64,000 nt of DNA. Origin: Bagarius yarrelli. Taxonomy: Eukaryota; Chordata; Actinopteri; Siluriformes; Sisoridae. The position numbers and the translations under genes were made by a program. The DNA lies in contig VCAZ01000012.1 of NCBI GenBank assembly GCA_005784505.1, positions 4,779,011 through 4,843,010 on the forward strand, given 5' to 3'. Every line of letters starts with the position of its first letter. Position 1 is the first letter of the stretch. The notes beneath the pieces are model-generated. The model made no database searches. It was not told the DNA's origin and was given only the letters and a program-made list of their open reading frames with translations. This document shows, piece after piece, positions 10,101 to 23,749 of the stretch.

Positions 10101-12358
10101 TCTATGCAGTATTTTCCTTTTTTTTAATCTCATTTGCATTGTATGACACATTTTCTTTGTGTTAAATTTACTTATGTTCTTATTTAGGTACAGAATACTT
10201 AAATTATCTATTATCTATTATACATACATATAAAAAAAACTACTTGTAATGTTAGTGTATGATGATGCGTTAACATATTTATTATATTGTATAGACATTG
10301 CCTGATATATTTTTTTTCTTTATTTTATCTACACTATGTGACATATATAAATGTACAACAAACCGCTGATGATTTATGTATGAAAATGTGTTTGCAACCT
10401 CCCCCCCAACACACACACACACACACACACACACCTTATCTCCTGCTCCTGGTAAAATGACTCAGGATCATTCCATGGAAACTGAAAGTCATGGACAACT
10501 TACCAAGAATAATTACCAAGCATGACCGATATTTATTACATTCTTATAAAATGTGTCTAAAAAATATTCTGCAAACAACAAAATAGCATATATTGGGATA
10601 ATAGAAGGTTGTATGTTTTTTTGTAAACATAAATGTTTTCTACTGCTCTTAAACCTTGTGTATTTTTACAATAGAAAGTTTTATGCTTGGGTATACAAAA
10701 CAAAGACAAATACACTTTAACACAGAAACTCTTTCGACCAGACATGCCAGATGTGCATTCAAGAATATAATTTTAACTTTCGAAATAAAAAATAAAATAG
10801 ATAAACATACGAGTGTGTTTATTCATTAATCATTAATCTTTTTCTTGGTTTTCTTCTTTCCATTTTATTATTTGTCGTTATCGTAACAACGAGCCTCTTC
10901 TTTATCCGATACTCCTGCTTAACAACCTGTGGTTCTCCACGCATTACAAAGTCCCCTCTAAGATAATGAATGTTCACAGAAGTGTTTGGGTGGATGCCAT
11001 ACATCCGCCATAGATACAACTTAACATTGACACCAAACACCTGTTTTAGCTTCCCTCTTCGTAGCTCACATCTCAGGTTGAATCCCTCTGGCCATGAACC
11101 CCTACAGGGTTTACTGCAGGGTTTAAGCTTAATGCCCAAATGGTTTACCAGAGTATTTAAAAGACGTTGTGTATATAAATGGTAAAGATTAATAGTAGTA
11201 GTGATACCCTAGCTGTTATGATATATGATATGATATATGGCTCATTGTAGTAATTTTGAAAGTGAAAAAAGGCAGTATACAGACGATGAATATCACCAAT
11301 TGATTACAAAAGTTCAAGCCCAGCTGTGTCATCACTCAACCGACTCAAGTTGTATTTTAATATATCTCTATTAAACTTACAAGGGAGTCATGCTGCAAAA
11401 TAAACAAAATACCAGTGTAGTTACCCATCTCCAAAGCCCTTAAAAATGTTTTGGAATATGTTAAGTTGACATGTTCTTTGCAGGTATACAAGCTTGTTAG
11501 TGATGACTTGTGGCTTTTAATTGTGTTGCAGATTTTACTTTAGTATACTAAAGAGTACGATAACTGGTTTTCTTAACATTGATATGCAGCATAAGTCTAT
11601 TATTACAACTAAGACTATATTTAAACCTTGTTCTGAAGTAACACTAGTCTTCAATAAGCTAATTAATAGTTAATAATTTGAGATGATTTGTTAAAGGAGA
11701 AAAATCCAGTAATGTGTAACACAAAGTAGGTTTCTAACCCAGAACCAAAGTTGGAAACGTGTGTTAGCAAGCTATTCAGTTTAAAATATGCAACATAGTC
11801 TTGTGCTGTAAATATTTTGCACAAGATCATAACTATTCCTCAAAATTTATCCACTCTGAAATTATTTTATTACTTTATTATTTAATTAACGATAATATTT
11901 AACTGTATAAATAAGCAGTAGGTGGCGCCAATCTATGTCAAAGATAACGAGCTATTTTAACACAACAATACAATAAGTAAGTTTTTATTTAATTCTTCAC
12001 ACACAATTTATAAAGAAAAGTCTAATAAATTTTGAGTAAGGAGAGGACTATTCATTTTGCCCGCCCCATTTACGATGTCCAATCACAGTGCGTATCTTTT
12101 TTTAACAACGCTGTTCTGATTGAAATGAATACGTGTCAGTCAAAGTACGAGGCCACGCCTTCCACTGACCCTGCAAACCCTGGGGGAGACGAGTGTTCAG
12201 GGATTTAGTAGATATACATGTGTATATACGCTGGAATAAAACTAATTTCTTGCGGATTATCACTTTAAAAGCGTGTCTGTGCCTTTTTAAAAAGCAGCCG
12301 TCATTAGTTCAGATTTTTAAAAGAACTTTTTCATTCTTTTTGGGTGCCGTGGAGGAGG
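10101..12358. other. Intergenic DNA between mir-146 and SUFU
   Basis: AT-rich with no supported gene. It holds a short (AC)n microsatellite at about 10410-10433. The last 300 bp (about 12060-12358) is richer in GC and should hold the SUFU promoter and 5' UTR, but no definite TATA or initiator can be named. Confidence 0.5.
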
Positions 12359-15300
12359 ATGGATGAAATGCGGCCTAGCGGCGGAGCAGCTGGCCACCTC
12401 GGGCTCGCCTCGCTCTTTCCGCCGGGTCTGCAGGCTATCTATACGGAATGTCGGCGCCTGTATCCCGAACAGCCCAACCCGCTACAAGTCACTGCTATTG
12501 TTAAATACTGGTAAGAGTTTCAGACAGACAGACACATCGACATTTGCTTATTCGTGTATCGCACGTTGTTTTACTATTGTAAGAGATGTGTGTGTGTTCC
12601 GAACATTGTTTGTATATGCAGCTGGCTGTTTGCTTAGTCTTGTTTTCACCCTTTTTATTATGTAAACACAGGTTAGGGGGGCCAGATCCTTTAGACTACA
12701 TAAGTATGTACAGGAACGTGGGATGTCCTGCTCTGGATGTACAGGAACACTGGCACTATGTGAGTCTCGGTCTGAGTGATCTGTACGGAGACAACCGAGT
12801 TCATGAGTAAGTGTTATTTAACCTGCAGCGAATGGATTGGATCGTTTTTTATTAAGAAAAAATAAACCTGCATTAAAGTTTCAGAATGTTCGTTCAGCAC
12901 CCTTGCTTCCAGATAACTTTATATAAAGGATGTCTTGGTTAAACATATAAAATACTATATCTTCTGTTTTAGGAAACTTTATTACAAGATGTCAATGTTT
13001 TCTTTTTTTTTTTATATAGATTTACTGGTCTGGATGGTCCAAGTGGATTTGGTTTTGAGCTTACATTTCGACTAAAGAGGGAGCCTGGGGAGACTGCTCC
13101 CCCGACCTGGCCTGCTGAGCTTATGCAAGGTTTGGCTCGATACGTCTTTCAATCAGGTATGAAACTGGATTATCACATACAGGCTTAGCACCGATTACAT
13201 CATGTACCTAGAAATGCCCTCTAATTCCCACTAAGAGCTAAATCATGCATCACATTGAAATGATGGTTCAGCAGATGGTTGAGAAGTATGTTTTGAAAAA
13301 TGCATTATACTAAAGGAATATTTTTTAAATAAATGCGTTACAATTATCAAGAAGGGAAAGAAACCATGTGTTGTTGTTTTTTTTTTAAAGAATATGTTGG
13401 CATTAAAACAAAAACAGCACTTATAGTGTAAAATAAGCAGACATTTATGTGGTGTTTATTTGCTCTTGATCACTGCGAAAATTACATGTCACGTGTGTTT
13501 GGTTATTAGGACTGGCCACTGAATTACTCTACATTTACATTTGCGTCATCTGGCACACACTTTTTTATCCAAAGTGACTTACATTTATTTTCATTATACA
13601 ACGGAGCAATTGGGATTTAAGGGCCTTGCTCAGGGGCCCAGCAATGGTAACTAGGTGGTACCAGCAATCAATTTTCTGTTTTCTGCTACCACTTTATTAA
13701 AAAGCAGTGTTGTTTTTCAACTCAAAATTGGCCGTTCTTTTGCAAAATGGAGATGGTACAGTGCTTACTCATTTCTGAGGATGGAGTTACTTTCTGAGAC
13801 ATTTTTAGCTGTATCTAATCCATTTATATGTGACATGCTTTTTTTGGGATACAGAAAACACATTCTGCAGCGGTGACCACATTTCATGGCACAGCCCACT
13901 AGACAACAGCGAGTCCCGTATCCAGCACATGCTGCTCACAGAGGACCCCCAGATGCAGCCTGTACAAACCCCATTTGGCCTGGTCAGCTTTCTACAAGTA
14001 AGACACCACAAATAAATACCCCTGTGTTTTGCACACTATAATCTGTATAGGAATAAAATTAGTCAGTACATGCCGAAAGAATTATTCAAGCCTCTTAATT
14101 GGTTGCTAGAATATGTAAATTTTAAATTCAAGTATAAATTTTCACTTTCTTTTAGATCGACTATCAGATTTGTAAGACTGCTAAACATTCATTAAAAGGA
14201 AAGGCTAAGAAATCTTTAACTCTTAGTGACCGTGTACATTAATAGCCATTAGCAAATAAAGTCGAATAAAAGCTTACAAAACAAATTATATGAGGTAAAT
14301 CTACCCCTAAACCATGGAGTAGACTGGTATAACTTCGAAAATCTACGTATATATAAAGAATACCAAATTGGTCATACAAAACTCACTCTTATGCACTAAA
14401 AGTGGAGGAGAAACCGGTCTGTGAGTGTTGTGGAGATGTGCTAAATGTAAAGCATCCTGTAATTGAATTTCTTTTCAGAGAATACATTGATGGATATTTA
14501 AAAAAAACAATTGATTTCGGTATCGATAGAAGAGCCCCCGCCACATTTAAATAGTGTCTGTGGCAACATTGGCTGCATTTACACTGCAGGTCTTAATGCT
14601 CAATTCCAAATTGGTGACTATATCCGATTTATTTATTTATTTATTTTATTTTACATCTTTTACATATTTTAAAACTGACCCGTATCCAATATCTGCATTT
14701 ACACTATACACAACAAAATTATTATTTAATATGTTGCTTTTTATATATCGCTGTTGGTGTTCACCTGAGTTGATGTAATGTGCCATCGTCGCCTATTCAG
14801 TGACGTTCAACATGCATTAACAGGTGAAAATGCCATCTGCCTGCTTACACTGCACATGCTAAGGCCTGAATTCAATCTCTTTCCTGCCTACATTGTCATT
14901 AATTAGATCCGATCCATACCACATTGCAGGAAAAAATTGGAATTAGGTCAAATTAATACGGGTAGTGTAAATGCGGCCATTTTGTTTTTTTTCTGGTGAC
15001 ACAAGAAATGGCATAAGAATGATAAAGGCAATATACAAACGTAAGAAATTAATACCATACACGCTTCTGCTAACACGATCTGCATGACTATTTTTTTTTT
15101 TAACAAACATCCTCGTGTAATATGGACGTCGCGGTATTGACATTCAAGAAAGCTTGGGCGAAAAAAAGTTCGGCCAAACTTTTTGCACAGTGTTTTTATA
15201 TGTTGTTAATTACCGCATATAATTTCCTTAAAATAGAAGTTTGATATCATAAAGTACAATATGGAAATCTAAAAATCTCATCTCGTGGGATAAGTGTCTT

Positions 15301-18300
15301 GTCACCCCCCCATAATAACTTAATATATTGAAATGTCTTTCTGCCCTGAATAAGCCATTGTTGCTGACATGGTGTAAAATTATAATAGATAATAAATAAA
15401 TAATTAAAAATGGCCTTTTCTGCTTTCATAAGCCGATGTGACAAGTCATCGTGTACACATTTATTGAATTTAAACAACCAACTTTATAGATATTGCTGCA
15501 GGTTATTTTTTTTTGACATACCACAGTGTATTAATTTATTTATCTTTAGTAACTGTTATACCCCAGGGTATTTCGGTGAAAACTGTGCACAAAGTGAAAT
15601 ATGTATCCTAGAACGGACACCAGTTCACACACTCGTAATCTGAGTTTTTGATATGTTTTTTTTGTTTTTTTTTCTGGGGTAAAAGATTGTAGGGGTGTGC
15701 ACAGAAGAGCTGCAGTCCGCACAGCAGTGGAACGGGCAGGGCATTTTGGACCTACTTCGTGGAGTGCGTGTGTGAGTATTGCCAAAAACAGAGTCAGTGG
15801 CAAGAAAAGACAAACATTGTTTTTTTTTTTTTTTTTTTTTTTGAGTTAACATGAACAAAATAATCAGAAATGTTGCTGTGCGGTTTTTTTTTTTGCAGTG
15901 TTAACAATTTTTTTTTTTCTTTTTTTTTCTTTTTTGGTCATGGCTCCACAAAGATTGTTAAAAAAGATTATTTTTAAAATCTATTTTTTTTTTTTGCTAT
16001 CCTTGTGTAGGCTGTCGGCCTTGGTTTCACTGGGTCATGAGGAGAGGGGAAACTATATTTGACATTGATCCTCACTTACAAGTAAGGCTTTATGTTGTTC
16101 ATTATTTTTTTTTCCTCTGCCTTCTTCTCTGTTCTGAATGTTATTGTGGGTAATTGATTTGATTTATAATGTAGATGTTTACTCTAAAAAACACTTTAAC
16201 AGCAATATAGTCTGACAATTTGGCAGCCCTACATGATTTTCCATGCTGGTTAATTGATGGTTAAAGGAAAACTATCTTTTATATTTTTTTTTCTTTATTT
16301 GCCCTGTATGGGAAAAAAAACCCCTTGCATCCTGTCGTATTAAAATGACTCATCATTTATGTGATGGTTAATAAGAGAGTTTTTTATGTTATAAAAGGTG
16401 GGTTGTTTATTATTTATAAACTTTTTACCACAGTGCACCCAGAGGTTTCAAATCTAGGTTATAGATCACCTGGACACCTCAAAGATATAAAAAGAGTATG
16501 ACAATCACACCATGCTCACAGGAAAGGCACTAGTCATACTTTTAATCTTTTCTGCCAGCTAATAATTTATCACAGGAAAATGCCACACTACATACTACTA
16601 CATCAAAATGGTTCTATTCAATCAGCCAGTCAGTTAAAAGAAGGCATGTTGAGTTTGGTTGATGGCAAGGGTCTACCGGTTTTGAATTTTACTGATAATT
16701 AGGTTAGAGTGTATTAATGTTGTCATACATTAAAGTGAACAAACGGCATGCATTTAAAGCAACACTATCATTTCTCACTGTCCCCGCCATGTGGTTGATG
16801 AAGGCAATTGTAAATACTAATTGTAAATAATAATAAAGCGTTTTCACCTACGCTACCTGTTTAATTTAGTGCCATTGTTTCTGTTCGTTGCTGCTAAAAT
16901 GACCAACCTCTGGATTGATTACGTGATGTAAAAACACTCTTTACACATGAATTTGTTGACTAAGCTGACTGAAGCGGTGAAAGCAGAAACTTAGTTTGAA
17001 AACTATGTCCAGGTAAAGGAGCCCATGTTACTACAAATATGTTCTCCAAATATCAATAAAATGGAATAAACATTTATGTATTTTTCACTCCATAATTGTA
17101 AACTACAATAACAGTAAAAAAAAGAAAGACCAGTAGTATCTTTTTTTCAGATGCTAATATGGTAACTATAAATACGGAAAATATTAACCTGCTCAGTGAC
17201 CGAACTGATCAGTAATTACATGGATTGAACTAATCTAAATCTGAACCTTTTCACTATAGAACATTTTATTATGGTTTGATAGGCATCAGTTACAAGCTTT
17301 ACACTAAATTTATGATGAAGGCACGGCATTTTACCTATTGAAAGATTATAACATGAAAGCTATTGAGACCGGCAACATGACCTTCTCATTCGGCTAAAAA
17401 CAAATAAAATTAAAAGTACAGGACAGTATGAACAAAATGTAAATATAAGACTGACTCATCCAGTGGCAGGAAGGCCTGTTGCGTTTTTTAATCCTGAGTG
17501 TAAACTTCTCCAACAAAAACCCTCTTTGGTTTTGAGGCTTGAGTATTGACCTATTGCATATTAAATAGTTTTGTCTCATAATTAGCTGTTGGCTAACTCC
17601 ACCCAGACTACCAGTAAAATATGTGATGTATGCTGTAAAGCAGGTTACACTATCATGAAACTTAAGTATCATTGTAGCTGTTATGAGGCTGCTCAGGTAG
17701 CAGCGTCAGTAAAGGTAGTCCGATTAAGTGTATATAAGGAATTATATATATATATAAGACAATATTTTAAGGTTAAAAAAACTACAGTGTTGCTCTATAA
17801 TAATATATGTATATTTATATTGGCGGATGTGATTTTACCAACTAGGATGTGATTCTGAATTACATTTTAATACCTTTCGTTGATTTTGAGATTTGGATTC
17901 TTCTAGTAAAACAAACGATTTTTTTTGTTTTCATTAGTTTTTGAACGTATGACAATTTAAGAGGTTTTTGAACAGTGCAATATCTTAAGACGTTTTCTGT
18001 TCAAGGAAAGTATGTCTTGTTGTCATGTTCTAGACATGTGATTTTTTTATTTATCTTTAAACTGAAAATATACAAAAATTTTGAACATCTTAACGCTAGC
18101 AGTGTGGTATTAAAATTGTTTCAAATATTTTTGAAGGTATCGTAAATTCTTGCATCGTGACAACACTAGTTACAAACTTTTAAAAATTAGATATTTTATA
18201 TAAATTCATAAATTCATGCTTACACAAAGTTCATTCCATTTACATACATTTTCAATCCAATGTGGAAACCTTGGCCCCGAGTAAGATGTAAAATGTCTGT

Positions 18301-21300
18301 TAAGGTTTAGATGCCGGAGCAGAATGTTGCCTTAACCCAGATCTACTTCAATGTGTATATGTTTACATGAATCATTTCTTACCAGACCAGGTTTTGCTAA
18401 GAAGTTACTCCTGAAAAATTTATCAGTACCAACTAGAAGTCATCAGTGTATTTGCAAATCGCCCTTTTTTTTCAATACTGTGCTAGTCAGCGAGTTTCAC
18501 GATGAATACAGCTAAAGTGTACACTTTCCAAAAGAATATTGTGATGTCATCTTTTCTATATACAATCCTCTTAATATAATTGTCACAGAGGAACCAGACC
18601 TGAGCCAGAAATAATAAAAACCAGTGGGTCGTTTTATTTATTATGAGTGTGAAAAACCGAGAGGAAGCAAAGTTGAGAGTTAGCGTTGGAGCTAGGGGGA
18701 TCCATAGCCGGGTGCTGGACCTTTAATTAAAACGGGAAAATAAGGCAAGTGAGTCAGTAGTGTATCTGCAAACATACATGAATTGGATGATACCAGACTG
18801 TGACTGAGTGAAGAGTTTATGTATAAAAAGGTTGAGTGAGTGTGATGGAATGATAAGGTGACGGTGTATCTGGGTAATTCTCATTAATGATAAGGTTGCG
18901 TGCTGGATGGGTGTGGAACCTGGCGTGCCATAATTATGAATTATTGTCATGTTTATAATAAACAATGCATTAAGCTAATTGGCCTATTACAGTCTGTGTA
19001 CATTGTGGGTAAAGATAACATGGTATCAGGCTACAGTAAGTTACCTTTGTAGAAGGTGATAACAGTGTTTGTTAATGATTGAATCAAAACTTATCGGAGC
19101 AGTGAAAACACCCACAAAACAAAGGGTGGTTTTTTAATGCTACCCATGCACATTTCTAATCTAAGTATATTAAGCTTTCATTAGACTCTAAAGAATCATA
19201 TTAAATTGTGGAAAAATTCATCAATACGTCTGGCTAATTTTTTTTTTTTCTTTATTTTCTATTAGGTATATTAATGTAATAAGAGGTTCTTTTTCAGCTT
19301 TACACGCTGTGGGCCCACTGTTTAATAGAAATTCATACCCTACCGAAACGAATGCAATTCAGTCGGCTGCCCTTCTTCATAATTACACTTGCAACTATCT
19401 GTTTGTGTGCACTTTTGCCCACCATCTATGTTTGACTTGTTTTATGTGTATTAATTTATTCACTCCAAGCAGGCGAGGGTGATAAGGCATCGAAACAACG
19501 GCTCTAACCTGAATGGCGTCGTGCAAGTGTGCATGGTACGACCTGAGTCGACCTCCTTAGGTGAGGATGACAGCCGCACATCTGCATTGGTCCAGCCAAG
19601 CAGGCTGTCTGAGAAGGTGAGACATTTTGTAAGAGTTTCTGTTAATTTTATATATAATATAATAATATATATCATAATTGTGTGTCTTCTTTAGTTATAT
19701 TATTATAAGATTATATTGCTATAATGCATTGTCTTTTGGCTTTGCTAAATTAGTTCACTACAGTTAACAGTTGTTGGTATTTCATATGCAACACCGAACA
19801 TATCAGGGAGCTCTGTGAAAGGCCTGGAATTAACAGCAAGTCAGTCTTACCCCCCATTAACAGAGAAGACACCACCAAGCCGGCACTGTAAGTAATGTGG
19901 TCTTTCTACCAGAGGATTTAAAGAAATCAAACCAAACTGTTAATCAGTCTGCATCGATTGATGTTAAGTAGTCGTAGAGTGTGAAAGATAGTCGTGTGTT
20001 TCGTTAGTTAAGATACCAGACTGGATATAGTGGTCTTGGCTACTGGGTAGAGCCTAAATTCTCAATTTGATGTCTAGCTCCTTTGGTACACTGTTGATCT
20101 GTACAATTTCAGCATCAAGACCAGATTGTATTATTGTAATATGATCATTTAATATATGAATACTTTTTATTAAAATATTTCAGCGTGATTCAACCAGCCA
20201 ATAAATTATACCTTGTTTTATAATTAATGGACAACTTGACAACATAGCTGCTAGCGTTAAACAGATTGATTCAAGTTTAAACCTGTTCATCATATTTCGC
20301 GACCTAAGTGCTTTTTCAGTAATTCCCGTGTATTTTCAGTAGTGTGGTTGTTGCTGCTAAAATAATGGAAATACTCTGCCCAAATAACTTATAATCCAAG
20401 AAGAAACAAAGAAAACTTATAAAAACATAATTGGTTAAAAAATGAAAGGGAACCATTTTTGTTGAGAAAGGGAAAGCTATTTAATGCTAGATTTTTTTCT
20501 TGTAAGTTTATTGTAATTACGAGTTGTTTAAAATACTTCAATATTTGTAGGTTTTTATTTTCACTAGAAACTCGAAGCCCCTATAAATCATAAGATCTAT
20601 GCAGCTTTTGGTTGTATTGAACTTTGTAGCTGCATTCTTAAAAATATTTTTTTAAATCAGACTTGTTTAGTATTACACTAAGGGTGTTATTAATTTTAAG
20701 CTATATCAAGTATTCTGCTTTAGTTTAAAGGCAGTAATGAATAAAAGGCTTTTCTAATATTCGTTCTGTTCGTTGATGGTGTTTGGGTAAATTGATGTGT
20801 TTCAGTTAAATGCATTGATTTTGCCTTCTGTTTCATCTCCTGACTTTGCTCCTTGGCTATAGCTAGAGGCTCTGCTGTGTCTTCTTTACCGTTCCAATCA
20901 CTCGCATACTGGCACAATTGTTCTTACTTGTATTTACCATGAAAAAACTGTTGACAATCCTCCAAGCGTAGTCATCCAACACCAATATTTGCGGCTGTGC
21001 GCATCTGCTTCAGTACATGCCTCAAGTTCAGATCACATGTATTTGTGGATTAAGTGTAAAGTTTAATAATGTTTAAGTATGTTACTGTGTACACATTTCT
21101 AGCAAGTGTAAAGCATTCAGACACAAGATCAATCACTGGAGCTTTTCCAAGATTAACATAAATTTACTTCATTTATACAGTATAGACTATACAGTGTGAT
21201 TATACATTTGATTATTTATAGAGCTTAGATATGACAAACTTTGAAGGTAATTTATCAAAACTGAATATTATGTTGCATATAAAATGGTTTTGACTACCTA

Positions 21301-23749
21301 GTCTTCGCACAGTGCACAAAACCAATGCCACCAAAGTCTCCTTGATCTTCATATCAGCCTGCGTTCTAATGAGTAAAATGCGCGTCAGTATTTTTTAAAA
21401 CTGGATATTTACGAGAATTTCACATTTTAATAGTTTCAATATTTTAAATGCAACCTCTTTTTTTTCATTACACCTTTTAATTCAAATAGTTTTATCATAT
21501 TTTAAGCGTAAATTATTTGATTTGTGTTTCTAAATCTCCAGAAAACTTAAAGCAGTGTCTGTTTTATTTACTCTGTTCTTAATTGGGACATTGTAATATA
21601 TTTTGATACAACAGCAAATACCAGTTCATGTTGGATTGAGTTCAAGCTGTTTTATAAAATACTATAGAGGAATCTAGGTAGTTGGCAATCGGAGAGACTG
21701 ACCTTGATATACACCATTTTATGATAACTTGGTGGAAAAAGTGTACATTTTGCTGTCGTTGCAACAAGAATAATCAAGAAAACTGATGACAGGATGTTTT
21801 GGAGATTTTGAAATGCAGCAAAACTAATCAGCTGAAAGTGAAAAAGCCATAAGTAAAGCATTAAGTCCTTATAGGTTTATGTTTCTGCTTTATATTCATC
21901 GAGAAGCTTACTTTGTTCACTGACTGACATATGTGACCCCAAAGAATAACCTTTAATCCATAATGCTTTATGAGTGCTGAAAGCTTTCTTCTTCTGAAAA
22001 AAAAAAAAAAAAAAAGGTGGTTGCTTTTGTGTTCTTAGTGGCTTTTTTCTATTATTGAAATGGGAGAAATTGATTTTCCTCCCAACAGTAATGGTAAATG
22101 CATTAATTTCTTCTCGCTGTGGTACAAATTTACTCCCAATTTCTCTTTAGACAATCAGTCGGACATTTGCAGAGCAAGCAAACTCAAGGTAAGAGGCAAA
22201 CAATAGGGAAATTGAAAAAAAGTTACGGAGCAAGACAGCCTTTCTCTTTAATTCTGCTGACCAAAATCTAAATATTAAACTCCTTTCTAGGCTAAGGGTT
22301 GTGTCTAATTACTAGGCTAAATCACAAGGGACATGAAGCACCATTTTCTTATTTATTTATATCTCAGCAATTTTTCTTTCTCACAGTTAATGAGCTTTGC
22401 TTTCGGACTAATGCTGTTAGGCTTGTTGTCATATAGAAAAAGAACCCTGTTCTTTGGTGAAATCTTAAATGTTATTATGGCGAAACCTTGATTTTATAAT
22501 AAACTTCGTTCCTATTTGTTCCTGAAGCTTAATTGCTTAAGTGCGGTGCCAATCGCAGCTATTTTAAGCATCTGTATCTACATGTTTGCAGTTTGGCAGG
22601 GTTAACGTGATTGACTTGCAAATGTAAGAGTGCTAGTCAGTTTATCTTCGGGTACGCAGTAAAAAGACTGTTTTCTTGATGCCTGGGATCTTCAAGCATC
22701 TTCTTTGGACAGGCAAATAGAAGCAAATTAAAAATGCAAAATTATTCAGCCCTTTCCCTCAGCTCTCCCTCCTCTGCTTTCCCCTGCACCACCCCTTCTT
22801 CCCGAAGCCGTAAGGATAGTCTGAAAGTGAAATCTCATCGGCTATCGTTCCCCATACTGGTGAGGACACGACAGCTGAAAGTTGCATCTCAAGTTCAATC
22901 AGAGTCTGGAACTCTGCTCCCACTTGCCTCAGGTAATTCCACCTCCAACCCCATGTACCTGCTGTAATCATACATTCAGACCTTTTTGTTGATATATTAG
23001 TATCCTTGTTGTCCGGTATTTTAAGCAAGATGTACAATTGCCTTGATAGTGTAAAAATAGCAGAGCTGTTAACATAGTGCAGATGTTTTTAGCCAGCAAA
23101 GCTTTTAGTCTGGTTCAAGCAAGCCCATTAAATGTTAAAAGGTTAAAGTGTTTTCTATTCTCTTTGGAGGAAATCTGTGTCTATACTTTGTTAAAAAGCT
23201 GATCAGTGAAAATCTCTCCAGAATCTCTAGACACTAGTGAAACTAAATGATCTTTTCTGCTCTGCCTCGTTCCTTTATAGAGGTCGCCTTCTTCATGGGC
23301 GGCACTTTACATATAAAAGTATCAATGGTGACACCGCGATCACTTTTGTGTCCACTGGAGTGGAGGGTGCCTTCGCAACAGAAGAGCACCCCTACGCTGC
23401 TCACGGGCCGTGGCTACAGGTAATGAATACCCAGTACTACCAAATGGATCACAATGGCACACTGAACTGAACAAGTATAACAATGTCAGTCTCTTTGGGT
23501 TAGATCCTTCTGAACGAAGAGTTTGTTGAGCACATGCTAGGCGACCTTCAGGATATAAGTATTCGCGATGAGGTTAGTAAGCTTTTACTGGAAAATTATC
23601 TGTTTTTAAATAAATCGATGAACTTCTTAAACAAGTTGCTTTTTTTTTTTTTTTTTAAGTCTAAGCTGCCGAAGGAATACAGCTGGCCTGATAAGAAGCT
23701 GAAGATTTCTATCCTACCAGACACAGTGTTTGACAGCCCGCTGCAATAA
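12359..23749 (+). CDS. sufu: SUFU, suppressor of fused, twelve exons (exons 6-9 damaged in this assembly)
   Basis: Exons: 12359-12510, 12672-12806, 13020-13156, 13855-13997, 15686-15771, 16011-16081, 19473-19616, about 19790-19887, about 22789-22932, 23281-23419, 23504-23572, 23660-23749. The start MDEMRPSGGAAG leads into LASLFPPGLQAIYTECRRLY, then YWLGGPDPLDYISMYRNVG, HGRHFTYKS, GVEGAFATEEHPYAAHGPW and KLPKEYSWP, ending VFDSPLQ. SUFU binds GLI transcription factors through its two lobes, holds them in the cytoplasm and so represses Hedgehog signalling. The human protein has 484 aa and twelve exons. Exons 1-5 and 10-12 read without a frame break. Exons 6, 7, 8 and 9 need several small insertions to restore frame: exon 6 is 2 nt short, exon 7 about 9 short and exon 9 about 7 short of expectation. 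The boundaries of exons 8 and 9 are approximate for this reason. One odd substitution in exon 5 gives VR where human has VP. Confidence 0.93.
13528..13665 (-). repeat. SINE tail fragment in SUFU intron 3
   Basis: The sequence runs 'aaagtgacttacatttattt', then 'gggatttaagggccttgctc' and 'ggggcccagcaatgg'. This is the reverse-oriented tail of the SINE family seen at 5674-5872. Confidence 0.6.
13998..15685 (+). other. SUFU intron 4
   Basis: Intron bounded by a gtaag donor and an aaaag acceptor. It has a TTTA-repeat run near 14628-14652 and AT-rich unique sequence. No nested gene is seen. Confidence 0.6.
16082..19472 (+). other. SUFU intron 6
   Basis: Long AT-rich intron with donor gtaagg. No nested gene or recognisable transposon was found. 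The stretch at 18580-18970 is less AT-rich and could be an old insertion, but no terminal repeats are visible. Base accuracy is doubtful, given the errors in flanking exons. Confidence 0.5.
19888..22788 (+). other. SUFU intron 8
   Basis: AT-rich intron with donor gtaag and a poly-A run at about 21998-22015. No gene or named repeat is recognised. Confidence 0.5.

Noticed and set aside
12359..23749. SUFU as a pseudogene
   Set aside because: All introns and splice sites are kept, eight exons are perfect, and the breaks are clustered and deletion-biased. Assembly error explains this better.
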